NCBI GenBank assembly: GCA_021613335.1 | Contig: JAJTWR010000272.1 | Location: 897,001 to 961,000, forward strand | Reading direction: 5' to 3' | From: Whitmania pigra | Taxonomy: Eukaryota > Annelida > Clitellata > Hirudinida > Haemopidae | DNA: 64,000 nt | Shown: positions 55,201 through 64,000 of the stretch, in pieces | How the letters are laid out: the number at the start of each line of letters is the position of its first letter | Numbering within the stretch: position 1 is the first letter of the stretch | Position numbers and translations under genes: made by a program | Notes under the pieces: model-generated | What the model was told of the DNA's origin: nothing | Seen by the model: only the letters and a program-made list of their open reading frames with translations | The model's database searches: none

Positions 55201-56254
55201 AAAGCTTTCAGAAACAACAGATTTTGTTTTGATTACTGGTACGCTTACTTTATGTCAGCAAGAGATGAAGATGAGAAGAAGCAAAGATTTGAAGATTTCT
55301 TGAGAGGACTGAGGGACTTTGAATTATTTTTATGGAATCCACCAGATAATGAAGATCCTACAGGTCATGTCCGAATGTTTGTGATATATATTTCGGGCGA
55401 TATAATCCAACTTTTTCAAGTAAATTATCCATTTTTAATTAAATAGCAATGCTCTGTTACTAATGAGGACGCATGAAAAAAACACGTAATTAAACATATA
55501 ATTATGCTTGTATGTAGGATATCATTAAGTACCCGTCCGCATATATGATGAAATTACAAGGACATTACGATTATGACGTCGGCCCATATCTCACAGAAGA
55601 CGATAAATGTTCAGCTTATCTGACTTTTAAAGAAGAAACTGTGAAGTTGGTTGACAAATACTTTGGAGGTTTAAATTATTTTGATGGCGATAATGACATT
55701 TCCCAAGAAACTCTTTGTGAACCAGAAAAGGTTTCTTTTTATAACGAATTCATGAAAGGTCTCCAATTGCTGGATATACTACATACTGCCCTGCTGATGG
55801 ATGATTTAGAAGAAGTAACAAATAATAATTGTATTTGACAAATATTGATTATAAATCTACGTTTTCATTTTAGATTGACGGTTGGAATGCAAAAATTTTT
55901 AGGAGTTGTAAATCTCCAATCAGAATACTTATCAACGATCTTATAAAGGAACCTTCAAAGAGAGGGAGAGTTGATTGGTGGATTCCAATTGTGCTGAAAA
56001 AGTGGTAAGACGACTGGAATATAAAAATGACCGTATTTTTCAATATGCATAATTTTTTAGTCCTTTCCTATTTATGTCGCATGACAACGAAGCCCACATG
56101 AAAATTTTAATCAAGCTGTTGAAAGGAACAAACATCGGCAAGGTGAATTTTGAATTTAAAACAACTTGCATTTCATATCGGTTACAATTTTTTTTCTTTT
56201 TAGTCCGCTGAAGAAATGCTTTACATTGTCATCAACGGTGCCGGTTTTGAATAA
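52205..56254 (+). CDS. unknown helical protein, duplicated gene copy 2 (14 exons)
   Basis: Paralogue of the gene at 45915-49579. Exons: 52205-52238, 52323-52375, 52472-52515, 52634-52725, 53357-53433, 53517-53635, 54388-54509, 54760-54855, 54949-55055, 55150-55419, 55518-55814, 55874-56004, 56061-56142, 56204-56254; 524 residues with no stop or frameshift. All splice sites are kept although a 513-bp hAT element sits in intron 4. Against copy 1, exons 1-4 are nearly unchanged. Exon 5 gains a codon (ENCYKCILRVYFYE), exon 6 has a longer end (FFSMTYQKDALR) and exon 7 a different start (REAMVSIGDDNCIERH). The end of exon 10 is heavily altered (FLWNPPDNEDPTGHVRMF). The differences are mostly amino-acid-changing. 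No known domain was recognised. Confidence 0.8.
52761..52768. repeat. 8-bp target-site duplication, left
   Basis: TTCTACAG, repeated at 53282-53289. Copy 1 of the duplication has this octamer once, as the empty site. Confidence 0.95.
52769..53281 (-). mobile_element. hAT-family DNA transposon, internally deleted, 513 bp
   Basis: Perfect 16-bp terminal inverted repeats, CAGGGGTACTCAAACT and its complement at the right end, and an 8-bp target duplication are the hallmarks of hAT elements. Further GGTCCAC/GTGGACC-type words inside each end are subterminal repeats. Placed on the minus strand because the residual coding piece reads that way. It is too short to encode a full transposase, so it can only be moved by an enzyme supplied elsewhere. 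Confidence 0.95.
52913..53113 (-). pseudogene. fragment of hAT transposase (C-terminal dimerisation region)
   Basis: The 66-residue frame holds the pattern of the hAT C-terminal dimerisation domain (CESSFSTMNIIKFKNRSQLT, then LGNCLRIA). The DNA-binding BED finger and the catalytic core are missing. Confidence 0.85.
53282..53289. repeat. 8-bp target-site duplication, right
   Basis: TTCTACAG, matching 52761-52768. Confidence 0.95.
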
Positions 56255-57561
56255 AAAAGCTACTATAATTTTTGTCAAAAGGCCTAAATTTTTGAAATAA
56301 AATTTTAGAAAATGTGAATTACTATAATTTTAATGTCTTGACTTTCTAAATCCGCCACTGAGAAGTTATGATGTGTTATTCGACCAAAAGTTAAAACGGT
56401 TAAAATATCCGGATTCTATTTCGACTGAAATAAAAAAACAACACTTTAGATCAATCTCCAGTTGTGATGTTGCACAACTGCATAATGTATAGCATCAAGT
56501 TTCGACGAAACATCCTGATCAGGTGGCATTTTTCTTCCGAACAAATGTCGACATGTTTTTATTTTATTTCTGTTTTCTCATATTTTCCAAATGATCGGGA
56601 GGGCCATGGTTATGATGTTGGTGGAGTCAAACTGTGAAAGATTATCCTATATATGAATTTTTTTACATGGCGCTTTATACATTTATTATTAGTATTATTA
56701 TTAGATATATTTAAATAAATTAAATTTAAATTACATAAAGCAGTTGATCAACGTTTTATATTGCGTTAACTTGAATATTCTGGTGATGTTTTATTAATGT
56801 AATATTCAAGCTACAACATTAATTAAATATTTATTTAACACAATGTGTTTTGACAAAAATAATCTATTAGGTATTTTTACTCAACTTGTTTGCTTTGGCG
56901 CTAATCTATGAATAAAGCTAGTCAGGTCTCGGTGCAGGTACATCGGTAAACGTTCTAGTTGTGTTATTTAAAGTTGAAACTTATCATTGGCTATATTAAC
57001 TTATGTTTGAGAGGGTTTACAGACCGTATTTTAGCTTAAATATCAATACGTCTGCTTACCTCCATATGCATAAGTTAAATTGCCTTATTTAAGCTGTGTA
57101 TTGGTTCAAAATTGCCTATTTAGTGATATTATTGTAATTATTAAACTACATTAACTTTTGTTTTTTTTATGCTAACATTTTGGAATTCTAACATCTTACA
57201 GTTTTTGAACTAACCTATATTTTCTTAATAAAAGCTCAGAGATTCAAATTCTCGTTTCAAATTAGACAATTCATTACTTGTAAACACTGTAGTTTTGCTT
57301 TAGTTAAGTTTTTAGAGAACACAGAAGGTTTTGTCTTGGAATGGAATTTAAAAAATTCTCACTAAAGAATGCAGAGGTCTTGGTGAATAATTATTCTTTA
57401 TTCTAAATGTGTAATATGGCATTGGTTTGATTCTATTTAAGATCATCGATGCCACATTTCATGTGGTTTTGGTCATGATACTTGAAATATGGTTTTTGTT
57501 ATGTTACTTCAATGAACTATTTCTCTATAAATAATTGTTATAAATATGTGTTTTTTTAGAA
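56255..57561. other. intergenic, right edge of duplication to CH-like gene
   Basis: Contains the poly(A) signal of the second unknown-gene copy (56296-56301) and the duplication edge (56320), then 1.2 kb of AT-rich unique sequence with no recognised exon or element. Confidence 0.5.
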
Positions 57562-59367
57562 ATGGCAGATTATCTCTGTAATATCAATAAATATGTTGGA
57601 ATCAAAAACTTCATGGATGAATGGAAGAAAAATCAAAGAGGCAAATATATGCTCTCACGATGGCTCAAACAATGCCATATTAAAATGGATGACTTTGTTG
57701 CAAGTGTAAATACAAACTTTCTTCTCTTAAAATCTACACAAGAGTATCAGATTTACTTACAGCTGGGCGATGTGGATGAGGTTAAAAGATGCTTGTTCGA
57801 ACAATGCATGTCAAGTCGGAATTTCGAAACAAAATTCTCAAGGCTGGATGTTCATTACGAGGTCGCCAGAACTGTAGATACGTTGGAAGTCAAACTTACA
57901 AATGTAAGTTGTTATTTTGAGTAAACAAACTGACCTGATATTATGTGTTTATTAGAACAAGCACATGAGTTTTGTGAATGTTTTTTTCTCAAATCACAAT
58001 CGTAACCTGGTACTATAACTCCAGGGATTGGTCCAATGGCTAAGATTTGAATTTCCTGAGGCAAACTTCACTCTGAGTAACTTCTGGAATGATTTGCAAA
58101 GACCGGACAAATTGGATCCTTTACTAAAGAAATTCATGCCTGATGATTTTCACATTCTTAATGTCTCAGCACCTGTTCAATCCTACATCACGGGAGTAGA
58201 GATATTGCTTAAAACACATTATCCAAAAGAATTCTCAAATGCCTTCAGAATTAGAGGCATGATTTGTTTATTTGACGATGTTGGTCGTAAGTAAAGCATA
58301 GATTTTTTAAAATTCTTTAGGAGGAAGAAACCACATATTGAAACTCCTCAACAAAGCCATGGACAGCCACTTCAATAGATTGGCAGCATCTTACTTTATT
58401 AGTTGTAGGAAATATATATAATTGAATATTTTAATATCGTGGCAAGGAATGTTTATTTTGAAGTCATACTATTGGAATCAGAAATGTTTGTGCACTGATT
58501 TAAACTCATCTTCATTATTGTGCAGGCAAATTCAGTGAGACTAAAGAGTTTGCTTTGAAAGATGGTTAGAAATGCAGCAAAATTTATCTGCGCTTGTATT
58601 GTTACTTGTTGTGTCGGTCGATTATGAAGCGCATTCATATTCTTTAGGTGACTTTCACAAGAAGAGTATTTTGGCATGGTGGTCCCATATCACCATCGGT
58701 TATGAGAATGTCCACATTGAGAATTTCAATGAGAGGTGAAGCAACTGGATGCTACTTAAATTCAAATCATTTACTCCTGTAAAATTGCACAAATGTAACT
58801 TATTATGGTTTATTTAGTTAATTAGCTGAAGTTACGTTTAAAATATGACTTTGTTGGTTTTTAAAATTTGCGTTTCGTGTAAATTGCGTAGCATAAAATA
58901 TTATGCTCACAATGTTTTGGCAGAATGCCAGCCAAAACTGGGATCTGGCAATCCGAAAAGCAGAGCAGTTGCTTGGAGTGCCAAAGCTATTCAACGCTAC
59001 AGGTCAAATTATTATAAAGGCTTAATTATAATCTATTATTATCAGTACTTAACTAGGATTCTACGGTTTTAGATGTTGACATGTTGATCAAGCACAACTC
59101 ACCTCTAATTGCTTTGTATGCAATGGAATGCTGCCATGCTCTTGAAGGGGAGCTCTACATGAGCAAAGAATGTTGTAATAAAGTTCTTCAGACTGCTGTG
59201 AGTATGATTTTGTTGACTTGTAAGGGCTCTAATAACTACTAACGAAAACCGACCGAAAATCACAAAAATAGGACGGCTACCACAGACACTGCTGGAGGAA
59301 GCACAAACTCAAGTGCTACGTCGGAACCAGGAAGAGGAAAGCAGAGCAGTCCCCGCGTCGTGAATGA
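57562..59367 (+). CDS. divergent protein resembling a tandem calponin-homology actin-binding domain
   Basis: Predicted exons: 57562-57903, 58025-58286, 58321-58401 (optional, length divisible by three), 58526-58564, 58648-58735, 58932-59002, 59073-59197 and 59272-59367; about 367 residues. It starts MADYLCNINKYVGIKNFMDE. Exons 5-7 resemble CH2 of alpha-actinin/spectrin: KKSILAWWSHITIGYENVHI...NF, then QNWDLAIRKAEQLLGVPKLF, DVD, SPLIALYAMECCHA and ECCNKVLQ line up with LLLWCQ...GY.NVNI.NF, NAF..AE..LG..KLLDPEDI, K.I.TY...Y and GKRIGKVL. The usual W.DG..F.ALIH.HRPDLIDY segment between them is absent. Exon 2 (LVQWLRFEFPEANFTLSNFW) could be a strongly altered CH1. No spectrin repeats follow. The last exon is open in all three frames; the frame used follows donor GCT|GTGAGT. 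Family placement is inference. Confidence 0.6.
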
Positions 59368-60207
59368 GGGACCTTCTCAATCCTACCGACAGTGACTTGC
59401 ATGGATTTCTGTCTGTAAGGGGTTTCTATAACTCGTTTGAGCTCTAAAGTACTGCGCCTCTTGATTCCTTTATTTTCTGATTTTTGTGAATCATTTGAGC
59501 TCTAAAGTGTTGTCTAAAGTATAGCCTCGTGATTCGTTTATTTGCTGCATTATTTTGTAAAAGATTTGTCAACAATATGATCTCATATATATAGCATCGT
59601 TCTTGACTGATGACTTGCAGAGGTATATTTTGCTCTCATTTTTGTCTCCATGATTCAAATCACGATCTGTTTATCATTTACTGCATTATTTTCTAAAATG
59701 TTTGTCAACAACATGATCTCAAATATAAAGCATCTTTCTTGACTGATGACTTGCAGAGGTATATTTTGCTCTCATTTTTGTCTCCACGATCAAAATCATG
59801 ATTTGTTTACTTACTGCAGTATTTCAACAATCCTAAGTAAATAACGTCGGCCTCAGAGCCATTGCAAAGTTTCATGACCGATGAAATTTTGTTTGTCAAC
59901 ATTACAATCTAGCAATTAATGGCGACCATGAAATTTATTATTCGTTTCTCAATCAATGCCTGATAATCTGTGATTGCAAAGTACATCTCCCACGTCTAAA
60001 TTTAGTATTCGTTTACGATAATCGTGATACGTATATTCACCAAATATCTGAACATTTTTATCCAGTTTGGTGTTTGTCAAGTTTTTTATTTTGTTTGCAC
60101 ACATTTCAGCATGATCCACACGCTGGTACCTTTATGAACCTATATAGTGACTTTGTTCAGTCTCGAGAAAAAAAATTTATCCAATGCTGATTTCAAATCG
60201 TTTATTT
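59368..60207. other. convergent intergenic region with nested direct repeats
   Basis: A unit of about 136 bases (59541-59677) is directly repeated at about 59678-59815, with shared words TTTGTCAACAA.ATGATCTCA and CTTGACTGATGACTTGCAGA. A shorter duplicated motif (TTGAGCTCTAAAGT) lies near 59438 and 59489. No coding exon is seen. Confidence 0.75.
60201..60206 (-). promoter_or_regulatory. AATAAA polyadenylation signal (GTF2H1)
   Basis: TTTATT on the plus strand, separated from the GTF2H1 stop codon (60210-60208) by one base. If used, the 3' UTR is only some tens of bases. Confidence 0.5.
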
Positions 60208-63200
60208 TTAAATCCGTTTTGCAGACCTTTTCATATTCCAGTTTGAATACTTTGTGAATGCCTTTTCCAATATTAGATTGATGTGATGGCAGCACTAAAA
60301 AATGCAAAACATTTAGACTTACAAATTTTCTGTCTCGTTGTTTTTGCCCGATGATCATGATATAAATCACTTACGTCATCCGCCTTACGAAGTTTTGCCA
60401 TTTTTTCTGAGAAGGCCTGGACTTTGCTCTTTTGGAACTTTCGAAGACACTCCTCCATACGAGTGGCCTGAATTAAAATAAATAACAACAACACTTAAAT
60501 AAATAATTCCTTGAGTTGCTTAGCATGCCCACGACATCTTTAAATCCATAAATATACCAACCTTTTCCTCGAGCTCTTTGCAAGTGATCGGAAAACAGCC
60601 CCAAAAGTGTCTCAATAGCTCCGTCAAGCCTGAGAACATGGATTTGAATTCTGGGAGCAATTCCTTCGGTACAGTGTCAGCTGGTTTAAGAATTAACATT
60701 TAAATATTATCGAGCTTGAGGATATGGATGATAATAAGAAACATGATCAACTGATATTGTAGAAAAGCATTACCATTGGATTGTTGAGCAGACGTATCCT
60801 GCATTAGGGAGCCAGCCGGTGATAACTCTTTCACAACAACATTGAATGCAGCCTCTGGATTGAAGGGCAGCTGTAATTTCACTTCAAAGTTGTCGAAACT
60901 GCATTTCATCCGAAATTAAAGCTAAATGTTCACAAATTTAACTTCGCTCACCTGATGGGCCGATGTTGGTTTCCATGCCATGACGTCGTGCGCAAACACC
61001 CGGGCAGCCTCCATCAATTCATTGGTCGTGTTGTAGGTGTAGGCCGTGAGAGGCATCGGCCCGTGCATGTAGGCGTCGGTTTTGGTCAACTTCAGGGGCC
61101 GGCCGACGGGACCCTCGTCATCGTCGTTGAAAAGGTCGTTCGGTTTCCTTTTAACCCCTTTGGTCTGAAACAGTTGCGATGTTAGAACCCGTCTCGTAGA
61201 AAATACAACCCGTAAGAAGCAAACCTCATTCTTTTCGGTGGGATCGGTCATCGAAGAGTTGTCTGTCTTGGATGGGCGGTCAATGGAGTTGAGAACCATG
61301 GTGGAAAAGTGGTTCAATCTTTTAACCAGCGCCGTGTTTGCTGAGAGGGAGCTCTCTTTTTTGGGCAATTCTTCGGCGTTCGCGCAGCTCTGAAAATGAA
61401 AATAGAACGTGAACTTTAAGATCATTAAAAAATGATTACTGATAAGCAATTTCTATTGTCAATGTATCATGCATCAGCGCTTTTTCACGGTAAATGTATT
61501 TATCAAGCATATAAATGTTTCGGTCCTATTTAAAAACAGTGTTTTAAACCTCGTCTGGCATGAGATCCGAAATGTTTTGTATCTTCCTCTTTTTTCCTTT
61601 GATGGTTAAAAACTGCTCTCTCTTCAATCCTGCAATGAGGCATCATTTCAAATTAAATTTCTTAATGTGCAGCAAAACATAAGTAACTCATAAATAATAA
61701 ACAATGAAAATTAATACGGAGATGACACAATTGCTATGTAACATGACCGTCGTCCAGACTACGGGAATGAATTACAATAAGTGGCAAATAAATAAACATA
61801 ACGAGGTTAAACAACGGTCATATTACTATAAATATTATTATTTTCATTATTATTATTATTATTACAATAAGACTGATGATAATCATCATACTTCTTTCAT
61901 CCTCCTCCATACATCCTGCAAACAAATCCTTGCTGTTGATGTCAGTCTTGTCCAAGTGGAAGTAGTGTGACTTGAAGAACTCCGACCAGAACTGACTTTC
62001 AGACACCCTATCGGGAACCAACTCCTCGTACTTCCTCTCGACTGAAAATAAGTTTCGAGAGATGAATATTAAACAATGCCTCAACTAATAAATAATAAAT
62101 TATGTGTCAATTAATAAATATTAAATGATGTTTCAATCAACGTATATTAAAAGATGCTTCAATCAATAAATAACAAAAGATGCTTCGATTAATAAACATG
62201 AAACAATGTTTTAATCAATAACCATTAACTAAAAAATTCTAGACACTGGCAACATCTCGAGCTATTCATGTTTTGCGAAATCCCACTCAACCTAGTGATA
62301 AGAGATAGCACAAAACTAGCAAGCTGGTTCGAGTGTCTGATTTTCAAGACAGACGAAAAAAAAATCTATTTGGAAAAATCAACTTTAAAATGTTACACAC
62401 CTGAGGGATAAGTTTTAAAAATGCTTTCGATGAGGTCAACTGTCAAGGTGTATTGGAGTCCATTTGAGGCTTCGATCTCCCTGCTGGCGTCTGCCTGTTG
62501 CAACCCAGAAAAAGTTTGGCGATCAGTGCCTTAAAATCATAGTTTAATAATACCAAAAATAGGCCTTACCAAGAATCTCCCTGACACTCCCACTTCTTGT
62601 TTTGAGATTTCTCCCACTTTAGGCTTCTGATAATGTACAAATTGTTTGATATTTATACTTATAAAATATCTGATATCATAAACTTAAGTGCTTTATTTCG
62701 TTATAATTTGAACTCACGCTCGTCCTGTTTGCCCAGAATTCGTCGGCAGATAGAATTCCTCCGACCACGAGGCTCTTGTACAACTGGAACAAATGTGGGT
62801 CTTCCTGAAGCATCCTGTTGGATTTTAAGTTTAAAGTCGAGGTAAGTTTCATCCAAAAGAATGGAGACTAAAAAAATTGTCAGAGAAACTAATGAATCTC
62901 TTCTAACCTGTTCTTTTCCTCGAGGTCATTGTTCATTTGCTTTTTGAACGTGTTGAGCATCTGCAAAAGGAGATCTTTGACAGCATCTCTGTCCCTAACT
63001 TGGGCCTCCCTTCCCTCTGGATTGTTGAAGTGGAATGTATGAGCCCCGCTGCTGTGCAAAACAATCTGCAGCTGCACTTTGTCTTTGGTGTCTGGTGATA
63101 TTTTCTGGGCTAAACGGTTTAATGAAGTTAGTGAGATTAATGTTGCAGATAATGTTATCAGTACCACCAAGTTTATGGAACAAGATGGCAAATAAATATT

Positions 63201-63557
63201 ACATAGTAGTTAAAGATTGCATCATAACATGAGTGTAATTGATGACTGAGAACATTCTATAAACTATTGCTTAATATTTAGATCTGTTAGCTAAAATTCC
63301 TTTAAAGTTGGAAAATTTTTCAGGAAATGGTAAAACTGATGCAGTAATTTCGCAACTTCCATACAAAATAAAATTCTTATTAAAAACTACAACAATCGTG
63401 TACCTTTTATGTCGGTGTAATATTGACTGATTGAGAGGGAACTTTTTCCTGAAGGCATCCAAGCAATCCGTTCCGAGAGAAGACATAGTGATCCGTCACA
63501 CTTTTTGTTTTTTACATTCGGTATACTTAATAAAATATCTTCCTTAGAGGCCGCCAT
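60208..63557 (-). CDS. GTF2H1: TFIIH core subunit p62
   Basis: p62 is a core TFIIH subunit for transcription initiation and nucleotide-excision repair. Thirteen minus-strand exons: 63557-63404, 63109-62908, 62814-62718, 62626-62570, 62494-62401, 62041-61892, 61629-61550, 61389-61225, 61164-60952, 60870-60774, 60680-60562, 60467-60375, 60294-60208; 535 residues (human 548). Start [20 protein letters not shown] then [14 protein letters not shown] matches the PH domain start. BSD domains follow: [20 protein letters not shown] and [20 protein letters not shown]. Later come [40 protein letters not shown] and a C-terminal helix [14 protein letters not shown]. An ATG at 63486 in another frame is not the start; homology requires the upstream one. 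Confidence 0.96.
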
Positions 63558-64000
63558 TAAACCTAATGATCTGAGAGACTTTGTATGTTTATTTTTGCAT
63601 TAACGACCTAGGTTGTTGTATAGGAGCATGACTACCAAAGATAGAGGTTCTTAAGTGGTTTTTTTTTATTACAATTTTATTGAGTCTAATAAAGTTTTTT
63701 ATTTGATTTTTGTTGTTTTGGCCGGATAATTTCAAAAATCATTGATTAAAACCTGAAATACACGAATTTAGCCAGTTTTGACAAGATTATATTACTTCTT
63801 TTTTGTGTTTTTAAATTTTTTTATTATAACGGTGAGATTAAACGTTTTCCCATTCGATACCAATTCATAAACACAGTTATACATTATATAACAAGTAACC
63901 ATTGTTTATCATTTAGTAGAGGATAAACTTGCATTTTTTTGCAGTAATAAATCATAAATTTTTTATAAAGCAAATTTTTAAACAATAAAAAACTAATGTT
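63558..64000. promoter_or_regulatory. upstream region of GTF2H1
   Basis: AT-rich, with T-runs. It presumably contains the GTF2H1 promoter; no second gene or TATA box is evident before the window ends. Confidence 0.45.

Larger units (their letters stand above)
49644..56320. repeat. tandem segmental duplication, copy 2
   Basis: Same order and orientation as copy 1 and highly similar throughout, including introns. It differs by a contracted AAT tract (49926-49988), a 260-bp deletion relative to copy 1 at 50622/50623, and a 513-bp hAT insertion (52769-53281). After 56320 the sequence becomes unique. Confidence 0.95.

Noticed and set aside
59073..59367. MYND zinc finger in the C-terminal Cys/His-rich part (ECC...KECC...HRHCWRKHKLKC)
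   Set aside because: Cysteine spacing does not match MYND, and the same stretch aligns better with the last helices of a CH domain.
63271..63486. Frame starting [12 protein letters not shown] as the N-terminus of the last gene
   Set aside because: TFIIH p62 homology needs another frame of the same exon ([10 protein letters not shown]), with the start at 63557.

Overview
This is nuclear DNA of an animal, most likely an invertebrate; I cannot fix the phylum. It is AT-rich, has short GT-AG introns, and is dense in ATT/AAT and TCA trinucleotide microsatellites. The proteins are metazoan housekeeping families: NXF1, RALGAPB, BRAT1, TFIIH p62, TMEM120 and delta-tubulin. A cytoplasmic-type actin gene has a CArG box and an intron in its 5' UTR. 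No viral, bacterial or CRISPR features were seen. Exon structures were built by hand by joining open frames across GT..AG sites with consistent phase and comparing with remembered family sequences. Single splice sites are therefore predictions.

Left part (1-25 kb): the 3' six exons of delta-tubulin (+); a lysine/serine/proline-rich, probably disordered 830-residue protein of unknown function (+); a PPM1A/B-type PP2C phosphatase (+); a mitochondrial ribosomal protein MRPS18A/mL66 (-); the mRNA export receptor NXF1 in 21 exons (-); an intronless TMEM120/TACAN gene (+), divergent from NXF1; and a BRAT1-like Integrator-associated HEAT protein (-).

Middle (25.8-41 kb): a complete 25-exon RALGAPB gene (+), the beta subunit of the Ral GTPase-activating complex. 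Its introns carry many microsatellites and a 73-bp minisatellite. It is followed by an actin gene with recognisable promoter elements.

Right part (41.6-64 kb): cytosolic NADP-isocitrate dehydrogenase (12 exons, -) lies at the left edge of a tandem segmental duplication with a unit of about 6.7 kb (42939-49643 and 49644-56320). Each unit carries the first seven IDH exons and a whole 14-exon gene, on the opposite strand, for an unrecognised helical protein of 515-524 residues. The second IDH copy is dead: it lost exons 8-12 at the breakpoint, exons 3-4 by a 260-bp deletion, and one base in exon 1. Both copies of the unknown gene stay open, and their differences are concentrated at amino-acid-changing positions of some exons. 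A 513-bp hAT-family element with an 8-bp target duplication sits in intron 4 of the second copy; the first copy preserves the exact empty site. Beyond lie a fast-evolving protein resembling a tandem calponin-homology actin-binding domain, and TFIIH subunit p62 (GTF2H1, 13 exons, -).

The best candidates for something undescribed are the duplicated unknown gene pair, with its apparently accelerated protein divergence, and the shortened calponin-homology-like protein beside it.
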